A stretch of DNA of 64,000 nucleotides from Thunnus maccoyii. Its lineage: Eukaryota > Chordata > Actinopteri > Scombriformes > Scombridae. Location of the stretch: positions 29,945,505 to 30,009,504 of the forward strand of contig NC_056535.1 of NCBI RefSeq assembly GCF_910596095.1. Reading direction: 5' to 3'. Shown piece after piece: positions 24,421 through 36,141 of the stretch. Each line of letters starts with the position of its first letter. Within the stretch, counting starts at the first letter, position 1. Below the pieces are notes generated by a model. That model ran no database searches and was not told the DNA's origin. It saw nothing but the letters and a program-made list of their open reading frames with translations. The position numbers and the translations under genes were made by a program.

Positions 24421-25159
24421 ATCGTTATTCTATAGTGACACAAAATTTTTGGTAACAAGCAGGATGTGAGGATTCTCAAAATAACATCTGTACAGCATAC
24501 AAATGTTAAGACTGTCTAATTATGCCTGACACTTAAATGTGGTAGTTGTGTTTTATTAGTAACATTAACTTTTCCTCTCCCCGTTTATGTGTGTAATTGT
24601 TAGCATATTTTAATTTATAATTGAATGCCTTTTTTTATGGTGTGAACGAGTTCAAGATGGTTTTTACATCGGATATCTATGTAAAGTAATTGGATTGGAT
24701 TAGATGATGAGGTACACAATTTGAGATCGTCATCAAATGGGCCTTGAAAATAGGCATACGATCCCTCGTTAATCCCTGCTCTGATCAAAGGCCAACTGGT
24801 TGAGTACGTTCTTACATCACTTTGGTTTCGTCAGTTGCTTTGTCATTATTAACTGTCTGTCACTCTAATCGTGAGAATATAAAACTGCCTGAGACTCACT
24901 CCGTAATATTACTGCTCAGTTTATATGTTATAGATCAAAGCCGCTGAATAAATTAGCTACACTGTCATGTGTAGTATTTAACTACTCAGACACACTCTCT
25001 GTGTCTGTAATCTCATCATATATACATGTTGATTAAATCCAGGTCAAATCATTTGTCGAAATCAGAGAGATATCAGAGGAATGAGTGTTTGCTTTGTTGT
25101 TTACAACTCTGTCTGATTCTGTCTCTCTTTAAGCGTGTTTTTCATGTTGAAATCACAGT

Positions 25160-25440
25160 TGTGCTCAGGGTCAAATTTGACCTGATTTTACATTTAAGAT
25201 CAGTAAAAACATCCTTTTAGCCCTAATGTGACCCAGAATATACAGAATTGAAAATATTTAAACTTTTTAAAAACATTTTTGTGCAGCTGATACACACTTT
25301 TGTAGTGTTTGAACCATATTTATTCAAAAAAATGTTTTTTTTCTCCATAAACAAAAAGCATAAAAACTAAAGAATAAACTCTCTCTGCTCTCTGAAAGCT
25401 TCATTAAGGATTAGTCACACATTTATCTGTGACTGATGAG
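25160..25440 (+). repeat. Dispersed repeat, second copy of the 6345-6690 family
   Basis: It contains GGGTCAAATTTGACCTG and the GAAAGCTTCATTAAGGATTA block in the same order as at 6345-6690. The gap between 24421 and 25160 shows nothing else. Confidence 0.6.
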
Positions 25441-25651
25441 ACATTTACAATTCCAACTTCAATTCCAAGTCCAACGTCACTATCGAAGGAAAATGTCATC
25501 ACAAACAAGAGTGATGTTTTGGGTATTCTGAAGGGTAAACCCTTTCCTATAGGGTGTGTTAGTTGTCATTGTACTGAGGGTTTCATGGTGTCTGATCTCT
25601 GTAGATTTGCTACTGAGCAACCAAGAGCAGACAAACATTCCCTCCCTCTCT

Positions 25652-25727
<76 letters not shown>

Positions 25728-25739
25728 CACACACACACA
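25652..25739 (+). repeat. (CA)n microsatellite with one AAAC interruption
   Basis: About 43 CA units. All open frames here (poly Thr-His or Cys-Val) are artefacts of the repeat. Confidence 0.97.
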
Positions 25740-25900
25740 AGGACATTTTAAAGCTCCTTTAAAGCTCTCACAGCAGAAAGATGAACTGGACAAAACAAAC
25801 TTGTCTTTGTCACCTGAGTCAATCCTGTTTCTAATACCACCCATCACCCTACAGCTAAGGTAGGCCTACAGATCCTTTTACAAATAAGGTATCCTCTTAC

Positions 25901-25905
25901 ACACA

Positions 25906-25997
<92 letters not shown>
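25901..25997 (+). repeat. (CA)n microsatellite
   Basis: About 48 CA units, only 160 bp after the previous array. Confidence 0.97.
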
Positions 25998-26000
<3 letters not shown>

Positions 26001-26079
26001 CTTTTAACACATATAAACATAAAACAGGGCGGGATACTTGTGTTTGTTTTTTTTTTCTCTCTCTCTCTACCTCTGTCTC

Positions 26080-26313
26080 TGTCCAGCTATTGGTTGGCTT
26101 TCAACCAATCACACTGTCTGTGGTCACCCTCTGTAGAATATATTGTCCCTCTGAGTGACTGCAGATCAGATCTAAGAGCAACAGCCTCGTGTGAAGTGAA
26201 CGAGGCTTTTCCCCTCTGTCTTCCATTTTACTGCACCCTAACTGTAAATAAACAAATCTCACCTGAGTTCCTGTCAGCAGCAGCAGCAGCAGCAGCAGAA
26301 TCGACTCTCGAAG
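26080..26313 (+). promoter_or_regulatory. Candidate promoter and first exon with (CAG)8
   Basis: AACCAATCAC (CCAAT-type) at about 26104 and AATATATTG at about 26137 are followed by a GC-richer stretch. That stretch contains eight CAG units (26275-26298) and ends in a good donor, CTCGAAG/GTGAGA, at 26313. No partner exon is identified. The nearest plus-strand gene is the DNase at 33970, and its first known acceptor would join in frame, but this is speculative. Confidence 0.3.
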
Positions 26314-26799
26314 GTGAGAAACAAAGCCTCTTATTGTTTGTTGTCCTCCTCTTTTGTCAGTTAAATACCTGAGAGTCTTAACATATTTGTCTTCAGACAA
26401 TGAAACAACCTCCTCTCATCAAAGGTAGGCCTAAAACAACAGGTAGAAAATCTGAGTTGAGTCATTCGAGTACAGATCTGTGGTACTGGTGGTTTAAATG
26501 GCTTTTATGTGAGCCTTTGTTGTTATGTTTTTAATGCAAGAGTTAGTCAAATGCTTTATTTAACATACAAGTTAAACAATGGAAAAATATTGAGTAAAAT
26601 TTGACTTCAATAAAAGCAAACAAGCATAAGAAGTAAAATTCACCAGATGTGAAAAGTACTTATTGTGGAAAATGGTCCCTGTATGTGTTAATTTATTGAT
26701 GAGTTGCAGCGTACCTGTTCATGCATCCATAATACAAATCGGAGATAATGAAATAACTCACATCAGTGTGCTAACAGCATCACAATGACAAAGCTAACA

Positions 26800-27500
26800 T
26801 CAATCAAACTTTATTTGTATAGCACATTTCATGCAGATTAGTGCAATTTCAAGTGCTTCACAGATGACTGACAATCCAATAATAACATTTAACAAATGCA
26901 AACAGTAAAACAATTTGAGACTAATGCACACGAGAAATAAAAAATATGAAAATAAAATTGATTTACAAACTATAATAATAAAGAAAATTGAGGTGAAATA
27001 AAAACGAGATTAAAAAACTAGATGAAAAACAAAGACAAATAAAATTGGTAAGAAGGAAAAATAAATAAATAAAATCAAATGAAATTTTTACAATATAAAT
27101 ACAAAACAATAAAATAAAATAAGGTAAATAATGTCTATAAATATTCTTAATTAAAAGCCAGACTAAAGAGGTAAGTTTTAAGTTTAACACTTCCAGCTGC
27201 TCTCAGATCTTGTTCCAGCAGCACAGAGTGTAAAAGCTAAAAGCTGCCAAATGACCTGAGGGGCCGTATTGGTTCATACATTGTAACTATGTGAGGCATG
27301 TAGGCGCGTGCAAGTCAAGACCATGAAGTGCTTTAAAGACAAGTAAAATAATTTCAAAATCAATATGGGAACCTGGCAGGTAACAAATTTAAGGATTTTA
27401 TAACAGGTGTAATGTGTTCTCTCCTTCCTGTTCAGCAGTCGGGCTGCAGAGTTCTTAATCAATTGTAGCTGATTTTTAACTTTTTGGGGTTGTAGCATGT
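26800..27500. repeat. Retroposon-derived repeat
   Basis: It begins with CAATCAAACTTTATTTGTATAGCACATTTCATGCA, the tail or linker of many fish repeats, and runs into GTGTAATGTGTTCTCTCCTTCCTG. The minus-strand frame at 27274-27498 has the phrase QLQLIKNSAARLLNRKERTHY, like the C-terminal end of non-LTR reverse transcriptases. Confidence 0.55.
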
Positions 27501-27719
27501 TAATCTTTAGCAGGTATAATGGTTACCATGTTGTTATGTCCCCATATAGGGCGGTTGAAGCACAACATAAAATTTAGAGGTTGCTCCCTCACTGGCCCCC
27601 AAACCAAAATCTTTACACAAAATTGCAATAAAAGTCAGTTTATTACTATCATTACAAATGTGTTGAAATATGAAAAATGTATGACAAACTGAAGCACTAC
27701 AGGTGTAGTTCTGAGTTGA

Positions 27720-28250
27720 TTTAGCTTGTTAAAATTCACTAATTAGCACTTAACACAGTACAGCTGAGGCCGATGGAGGCTGAACCAAATTTCACAGCAA
27801 ACCATCCAATTGTTGTAAAGACATTTCAGTACATGATTAAAAAAACCAACCTCATGGTAGCACAAGAGGAAAAGTCACAGGACCACCTTTTACCTACAGC
27901 ATCGTTTGCAGCTGCAGGACGAGATAAAAAAAACTGGAAGTTGACAGAGAACAAAGAGATAAAACAGCAGTGAAACCTGAAGCTCCCAGTAAGCTCCTGG
28001 AAATATGCAGGACTTCACATACTCCATTCATTTGTTCAAATATTTGTGCTGTCACACAGTTTCACTGCTGAAGATTACATGAGAACATTGCATGGGTTGT
28101 TTTGGATGGAAATGACAAAAAAATCTAGTTTGGAGAATGTCTGTGTCAAACTTGATGGTAATCCATTCAACAGTTGGTGAGATATTTGTTTGATGTTGGA
28201 CCAATTTTAGACCGCCATCAACATCCAGTGTCATGTGGCTTACATGAATA
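27720..28250 (+). repeat. Dispersed repeat, same family as 35280-35590
   Basis: Both contain CACAGTACAGCTGAGGC-like and GGTAATCCATTCAACAGTTG-like words. This copy seems interrupted by unrelated sequence at about 27780-28110. A separate short repeat (CAAGTCAATTTTATTTATATAAC) lies at 28973-29045. The interval 28250-28970 shows nothing else. Confidence 0.5.
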
Positions 28251-29344
28251 AAAACCTCTATGATAAAAATTGAATTTCAGCAGTGTCACAGGATGGCATT
28301 GGTCTTGAGTTTAAACAGATTTAAGGGTTTCAGTTGGATTTGTTGCCAACTGCCTTTATGTTTTTCTTCAGTATGTTAGCTGCATAACTATCATTTAAAC
28401 ACCAGTAACACAAGAGGAAAAATCTTGATCGTCATCTAAAATCTTGATGTTGACACCGATTCAGCCAGTTCTTGTTTACAGTCTGAAAGAATACTGTACA
28501 CAAGTTGTTACAGTCCGGAGGAATGTGTTTGAACTCTATTATTAACTTAACTTTTATGGTTGCTGGCTGATCAGAAAGCATAAAATTAAGAGGTACTATT
28601 TGTGGGGCAGGAAGTAAAACTGGAGCTAACATGCAATTTAAAAATGAACACAGGTCTGAGTTCATGAGCTCCTAAAAGGTTCCTGCTGTTGAAAAGGTCT
28701 TAAAGATGGAAGCAAGTGGTAAACCAAAATACACCCAGGCACCAAAACGCCCATTTTTTCACACAGCCTATAGTGAGAGAGCTTGTAGGAAAGTCACCAG
28801 CCGATAGAAACAAAGAGTGAAACAGTACGACAGTTGCATAAGATGTAAAACTCGTCAGGGCAACACTGATATCTGATACCAGTGTTTACAACAACATCAT
28901 CATACCATTATCTGCTCTGAGGAAAAGTAGGCGTGTCGGCACTTTGTTGCAGTTATCAGCTAGTCAAGCCAAGTCAATTTTATTTATATAACATCAATTA
29001 ACAACAGAGGTTATCTCAGGGCTCTTTTCACATAGAGCAGGTTTAGACTGCAGACTTTGGTCACTTGACTGGATAGCATAAATTCAAACTAGTTGGACAA
29101 GCTCCAAAATACACATGCAAATCGACTTCTGGAGATAAAGTTGTTGTTGTTTGAGTCGCCCATAAATGATAACTGACAACCAGTGAGAGATAGCCGGGCG
29201 GTAGCATGTTTACTACTTGCTTCCAGGAGGGTGTGTGATGTAATTCCTGAAAAGAGGCGTGACCTTCTAGCTGGACAGCAAAACTTCCAAGTGAATGGCA
29301 TTCTCGTGGTGAGACAGTGACCTGCAGCAAACAGCAAATTTGTT

Positions 29345-30360
29345 AGTATGTGAAAAAAATGTAGATGTGTAGTACTGTTACATCAAGTATAGGTATCTCT
29401 TATTTAAAGACATGATATAAAAATTGTGTTTTTTGAAGGATATGTACAAACCAGAGTGACAGGCCATGAGAATAGTTATTTATGTACTTTTTGTTTATTG
29501 TTTTTATTGCTGTTATGTGAAATCTAAGTATAGCTTCACAAGATTTTTTAAAAATTTTGTTCCATTTCACAATCTCGCTAAGACATTGTTCTTTATTTGT
29601 TGTTTTGTTATGTTCCTGTGGTTCATTGTAAAATATTCATTCATTTTCATCACGCTGTTCATTTTCTAATCATTTTGCTATTTAAACAGTTACGGGGAGA
29701 AAGTACTGCTAAATGATAGAAAATACTCCAAACTGATTTTAATCAAATCCCCTCTAATTTAATCAGTGTCTTTTAAATTCTTCACATTTTGTGATGCATA
29801 TTTTAATTTACAAGCACTATCATTATATGTTTTCTTCCATAACATTTTTGTTGTAATTTCTGTTACTTCCTGGAAAAACAAAGGTGAAACACACACCTGA
29901 TATGTACAGTCAGACTCAGTGAAACATGCTGCCAACAGTATGAGTCCAGGTATCATCGGATAATCCGTATTCAAAAACATAAATCTGTTATTTGTTTCAA
30001 AACCAAAAACAGAAAAAAACATTTTTTGTGTCAGAATCAAAAAACCAATCGAAAATGGTCCCTTTTTGGTTTTTGGCAATTCCTTTTATTGTTGCTTCTT
30101 TTTGGATTGAAGAATGAACAGGTCTGTATAGTCAGCCAATTTGTTTTTGCGTTTGAAACCAACCATGTAGGTCACATATGTTTTACCTTTATAGCGTGTA
30201 CTTAAACCACATCAAAAAGGTTCTTTTGTTATAGTGTGTATTATTAACCACCTACAGAGTCCTCAGGCGAATGGAGTTGTAAAGCTGCCAGGTTTTGTGG
30301 GAATGTTGACACATACTGTAGCTGCCTTAATAGAAGAGACACACTTGAACACTCAGATTT
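29345..30360 (+). repeat. Segmental duplicate of the DNase 5' flank (upstream copy)
   Basis: It matches 33040-33860 in order and orientation. Shared blocks include AAAAATTGTGTTTTTTGA, GGATATGTACAAACCAGAGT and GGAGTTGTAAAGC. The corresponding stretch at 33040-33860 ends 110 bp before the first DNase coding exon; nothing like a DNase exon follows this upstream copy. Confidence 0.8.
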
Positions 30361-30589
30361 AACATCTTATCAGATATATAGAATATTACAAGTGAATGAC
30401 ATTCCTGAACTACTGCAACAACATGTCCTGAGGCTGCTACACAGACAGCTGAACGTGTGCCGCTGCCAAAACAGACATTTAATGTGAATGTATGGATGTC
30501 ATAAAGTGGAAATGGATCTCCTAATGTCGGTGAGGATTGTGCAAAGCTCAAAACAGTTAAGGGCAAGACACTACTAACAATCAGTTCAG

Positions 30590-32530
30590 TCTTTTATCTA
30601 TGTTACAACAAAGAATTAGGGGCATTTCTTGGGGGGTTTATTGTGAATATAAAGTTGTAACTTTGAGAAAAATAATATTACAAGAAGTAAGTTGTAATGT
30701 TTTGAAAAAAGTCAGTAACAAAGTCACAGTTTTACAAGAAAAAGTCAATAAAATCTACTCTTAAATCTTAATATTGTAAGATTAGAGTAGTTATTTTATC
30801 AAAAAACTGTGATACTGAGAATAAAGTTGTAAATTACACAAAATGTTCTTTATTTTTTAAACCCTGTCAGGTGAAAACAGTCAGTTTGTGTGTTAAAATA
30901 AGAGATGTGGAAGATTTTATTATTATTTATTATTATTGGTTTCACCAATAAGCACCTCAGTGTTATTGGTTTTAGGAAACAGACAAAAGCTAAAGCTTTA
31001 TTCTAATAACGATTAAATTTTTTTTTCTTGAAATTACAACTTCATTCTCATAATTGCAACTTTTTTCTCAGAATATTATGGCTTTATTCTTCTCCAGCAG
31101 TGGCTCAAATACTTGAGCTGTTGGTAGTTTGCTCCTAGCATACTTCTATCGTGAGCAGTGTTCATGATGGACAAAATGATCAAAACAGCCATAACTGAAC
31201 ATCCAGCACAATGCATTTCCTTCCACTCTATGTTCCAAACACTCGCTAGCAAAACCACAATGTAAAAACACTCCAATACAAACAAAAGTCCTGTATTTAA
31301 AATCCTACTTAAGTAAAAGTACATGAGTATTATCAGCTAAATTTAATCAAGGATTAAAAGTACTAGGTACCCGCCCCGGTAGCCGCATGCCAAAAAACTG
31401 CAATGTCGGTTGAAATCTAGCAGCAGACCGTTTTTGCATGTCATCTCTCTACTGTCACTATAATACTAGTGCTACTAATCTTAAACAATGTTTTGTAATT
31501 TACAAGCTCGTCACGTGTTATTTGTTGTAAAATTTTAATCCGAAATGTAGCAAGTAAATATAGTTGTAAAATAAATGTAGTGGAGTTAAAAGTATGGTAC
31601 TGGCATCTGAATTGTAGTGGTAGAGCAGAAGTATCAAGTAGCTTAAAATGGAAATACTCAAGTAAAGTACAAGTACCTCAAAATTGTACTTAAGTAGCTT
31701 ACAGTACTTGAGTAAATGTACTTAGTTACTTTCCACCACTGATCCTCACTCTACATTACTCTGGAAAAGTAAAAAAAAAAAAAAAAAAAAAATTGTACTT
31801 ATGTAATTTTCCACCAAGTACCACAATGTAAAAATACACAAAAAACATACTTTCATTACATAATATTTTTGGCAAAATGTACTTTTATGATTATATTTTA
31901 AAATATATTTATTATGTTCTTATCCTTATGCAAACATGCAAAAATATCTCTAATTAAGTCAACACCATCACAGTAACACAATAATATTGATAATAATAAA
32001 ATAATAAACTAAATTTTAGTACTTGTATCAAAAGTAAAAGTGCTCATTATGCAGAATGGCCCTTTTATCATTTACTGTGTATTATATTAATGGAATATTA
32101 TCATAGATACATAAATCAGTAAGTTTACATTTTAAAAGGTTTTATCTGACAAAGGTCATTTTAACTCATTTATATAACAGCGTATCGTATTTTAGAAGCT
32201 CATCACATGAAAACTGTCTTGGATTCAAGGAAATACTTCATAAATAAACATAATCTGAGAAGTAATGGGTAACTAAAGTTGTCAAATAAATGAAGTGGAG
32301 TAAAAATTAAATGAAAATTCTAAAGTAGTACTTTAAAACTGTGCGTAAATATAGTAATTGAGGAAATATACGTAGTTACTTCCCACCACTGAATATGACT
32401 AAACTGAACTTCATAGTCAATACAGAAGTGGAGAGAATTGCAACATGTTATGAGATATAAAGTACTGAGCTGTTTGACTTTGAGATGATGCATTTCCTTT
32501 TTTTTTACATCCTGAAAAAACTGTTAAATT
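30590..32530 (-). repeat. Inverted copy of the 15035-15660 repeat, with an inserted MITE
   Basis: 30593-30790 is the reverse complement of about 15480-15660 (TCTACTCTTAA, ATTCTCTGTTGTAACATA). 32150-32530 is the reverse complement of about 15035-15400. Between them, 31270-31741 is a reverse-orientation copy of the TGGTGGAAAGTAACTAAGTAC MITE family. No coding sequence. 32530-33040 shows nothing recognisable. Confidence 0.75.
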
Positions 32531-33039
32531 ACAGGTTCATCATTTGTTATATTTGGAGATCTGTTTGGTTTTTCCCCAGAGACCTCTCCCTTCATGTAGG
32601 TAAATAGCAGAGTTGGAGTCTGTAGAGTAGACTGACAGCTAAACTGACAGCACAGTAGGATGTTAACAGTATATCCTGTGTTCATGCAAAGCAGACAGCT
32701 GCAGGCAGTCTAATCAGTGGAGAAAGGTGGTGGGGGGAGAGGAGGCATTGGAAAAAAAAAAACTCTGCTTAAACTTGTTAGAACAAGTATTGAACATTTT
32801 TCCTCAGACGGTTTGGTTGAAGCACTGACCTCAGTCAGGCTGCCGTAAGTTAGAAAAGCTCAGAAAGTAGCTAATTAATCTGATGAATGAATAATTATAG
32901 CACACATGGGACAAAGTGTTGACATTTTAGCAAATAAGCTCTTTAATTCACCTCAACTAATGTCTTCTTTTGTTATGTTATAAAATCATGTTCAATGAGT
33001 TCTCAAAAATTTGAATAGTTGTGGCAGTAAATTCATTGG

Positions 33040-33860
33040 TACGTGAAAAAATATCAATGAATAGTACTGTAACATCAAATATAGCTATCACTTGTTTAAA
33101 GACATTATATAAAAATTGTGTTTTTTGATGGATATGTACAAACCAGAGTCACAGACCATGAGAATAGATATTTATGTACTTTTTGTTTTTATTGTTGTTA
33201 TGTGAAAGTGTAAACAAAGTGAAAGTATAGCTTCACAAGATTAAAAAAATATGTTTTATGTCACTAAGACAATATTCTTCATTTGTTGTTTTATGTTCCT
33301 GTGGTTCATTGTAAAATATTCATGTTTAATTATTCATATTTTGTTCTGAACTCTCTTCTTCAGTTCACATTCATTTTCATCACGCTGTTCATTTTCTAAT
33401 CATTTTGTTATTTAAACAATTATGGGGAGAAAATGCTGATAAACTATACAAATGACTCCAAACTGATTTTAATCACATCCTCTCTAATTTAATCAAAGTG
33501 TCTTTTAAATGCTTCAAATTATTAATTTCATATTTTCATTTGACAAGAACTATCATTTTATAATAGTAATGATAGTATAATCTTTTGTAATTGTAATTTC
33601 TGTTACTTCCTGGAGAAACAAAGGTCAAACACACACCTGCTGTGTGTGAAACATGCTTCCAACAGTTTGTCTTATCTTAATAAGTAATAAGTAGTTGTAA
33701 TTACATCAAAAAAGTTCTTTTATTAGTATGTGTTATTAAGGTCTGACAGAGGCCTCAGGCGAGTGGAGTTGTAAAGCCCTCGGGTTTCGGCAGAATATTA
33801 ACACAGACTGTAGCTGCACACACGGGACACACCTGTACATTCAGATTAGTTTGTTTATCA
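33040..33860 (+). repeat. Segmental duplicate (downstream copy) holding the DNase 5' flank
   Basis: It pairs with 29345-30360. It is followed by (AAT)n at 33899-33918 and a pyrimidine tract leading to the acceptor of the DNase start-codon exon. It probably includes the DNase promoter, though no TATA box or start site could be fixed. Confidence 0.7.
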
Positions 33861-33974
33861 CACATGCCTCGGCATGTTCAGACAGAGCCAGGCTCTATAA
33901 TAATAATAATAATAATAATTATAATGTTTTCCCTCCCTCTTCTCTCTCTTTTTCTTTTTTCATCTGCAGCCATC

Positions 33975-36091
33975 ATGAAAGTAGCAGCTTTTAACATCCA
34001 GAAGTTTGGAAAAAATAAAGTGTCAGACCCAGCTGTCCTCGATATCCTGGTTAAGGTAACAGTGGCCAGTGTGAAAACACACACACACACACATCTTGCC
34101 CGCATGCTGAATCCAGAACTGTTAAGTACTTGCAACACTATCACCTGCTCCCACTAAAAGTTCATCTTCATGAGGAAAAAGTACAGTGTTTCATGCTTAA
34201 AATGTTGGAGCACATGATAGTATTTCATGTCATTTTGAAGGCAGAATTCCAACAATTATAATACATAATAATAAATCTTAAATTTAGTTTACCTTAAATT
34301 AAATAGCTGAGGCCATTCAGAAATTACTAATTTAAATTACTAATCAGAAAACCAAACTTACTAATTTAATTAATTTTCAATTAATTTTTCTAAAGAAATA
34401 AAATGAGTCATAGTACTGGGGCTTCAACAAACAATCATTTTCATTATATTAATCTGCAGATTATTTTCTGGATTAATCAATTAGTCTATTAAATTTTAGA
34501 AAATACTGAAAAAAAACAAACATCACTGTTTCCTGGAATGAAAACTGATGTATTCAGATTGCTTGAAAGTCAGTGAATCCTCACATTTGAGAAGCTGGAA
34601 CCACAAATTTTTGATAAACTTTTCTTGAAAAATGACTAAACATTTATTTGATTATGAAAATCCTCTCTTGGTCAATTAAGTTACTAATTATATTGATAAA
34701 TTAACAACAAAAGAATGAATAAATGCATAATAAGATGCATTAATAAAATGAGACATACAGTATATTACATCTTGGTGTGTGACAAATTAATTTCACATTG
34801 TTTATTTTAAATTCTTTATAAGTCAGGTTTGATCCTCCATATTTAAGACTTTACATAGTATACTGATGTCACACTGAGGTCTTTCCCTCTCTGTCTGTCC
34901 CCCCAGATCGTGTCTCGATATGACATCATAGTGATCCTGGAGGTGGTGGACGCCAGCGGAGATTCAGTAGAAACCTTTATGACAGCACTCAACAAGTGAG
35001 CGAACGCTTTGTTTCTCTCCTTATTTTTTAATATTGTTATAATTATTATTATTACTCTCAGTAAGCTAGATTATCAGCCTTACAATTTTTACAAGAATTT
35101 CAATTTATGGCAAAATTATGAAAAATAAGATTAATCATCCACAGCTACGCTATTGGCTCTACGAGGCTGTACTTGGACACAGGGGTGCTTTGGGGCAAAG
35201 TCAGCGTGTTAACATGCTCACAATGTGTTTTGCAGTTATAATGTTTACCATATTAATTATCTTAGTTTATTGTGTTAACATGCTACCATTTTGGAATTAG
35301 CACTAAATACAGCTAAGGCTGATGAGAATGTCATTAGGAAATTTTGTCCTGATGATCACACTACATGAGAAGGATCACCAAAGTTATTACAAGAAATCCT
35401 GATGGGAACATGAAAGTCAACCCATCCAATAGCTGTTGAAATATTTTACTCAAAACCACCAATTTCAACTAATGGTAGTGCTAAAGGAAAAGTCCGGGTA
35501 TCACCAAAAACATTAGGATTAATCTTCTGGGGACCATGTACAAAGTTTAATGGCTATCCATCCAATAGTTGTTGAAATGTTTCAGTCTGTACAGAAGTGG
35601 TGGACTAGCATGGCTAAAAACACACAGTCCACTCATGTTCATAGGGCGATGATATGTCTTTTTCTCCATGAATGATCTTTAGCTGAGTGCAGACACCAAC
35701 TGCAGAAAGCACATTAACCAGTCAACAGTAAACAACAGCTATTTAAGGGGAAATTAAAGTAACATTTACACCATGTTTGCCTTTCTGTATGTTCAGAGCC
35801 AACCCGGACCATCACTACACTCTGAAGATCAGCAGTCGTCTGGGAAGAACTCGCTACAAGGAGCAGTTCATGTTCCTGTACAGGTGAGCTTCATCTGACA
35901 CAGATTCTTACAGCTTTCCCATAACTTTTGGAAATCTATCTATCTATCTATCTATGTATCTATCTATCTATCTATCTATCTATGTATCTATCTATCTATC
36001 TATCTATCTGTCTGTCTGTCTATCATTTTGGAGCTGTATGAAGCTGCAAAATAGAATATAATAATAATAAAGTATAATGCATTACAATACA

Positions 36092-36141
<50 letters not shown>

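Noticed and set aside
25480-25847. Poly(Cys-Val) and Thr-His open frames
   Set aside because: Produced by the CA microsatellite; no codon structure outside the repeat.
26040-26313. An open frame (MFVFFFSLSLPLSLSSYW...) that would splice in frame to the DNase exon and look like a signal peptide
   Set aside because: It begins in a T/CT run, probably upstream of any start site, and frame agreement has a one-in-three chance. Kept only as a possible non-coding first exon.
33878-36022. Short tandem arrays (AAT, ATCT) as a CRISPR array
   Set aside because: Units of three or four bases without spacers; the genome is clearly eukaryotic.
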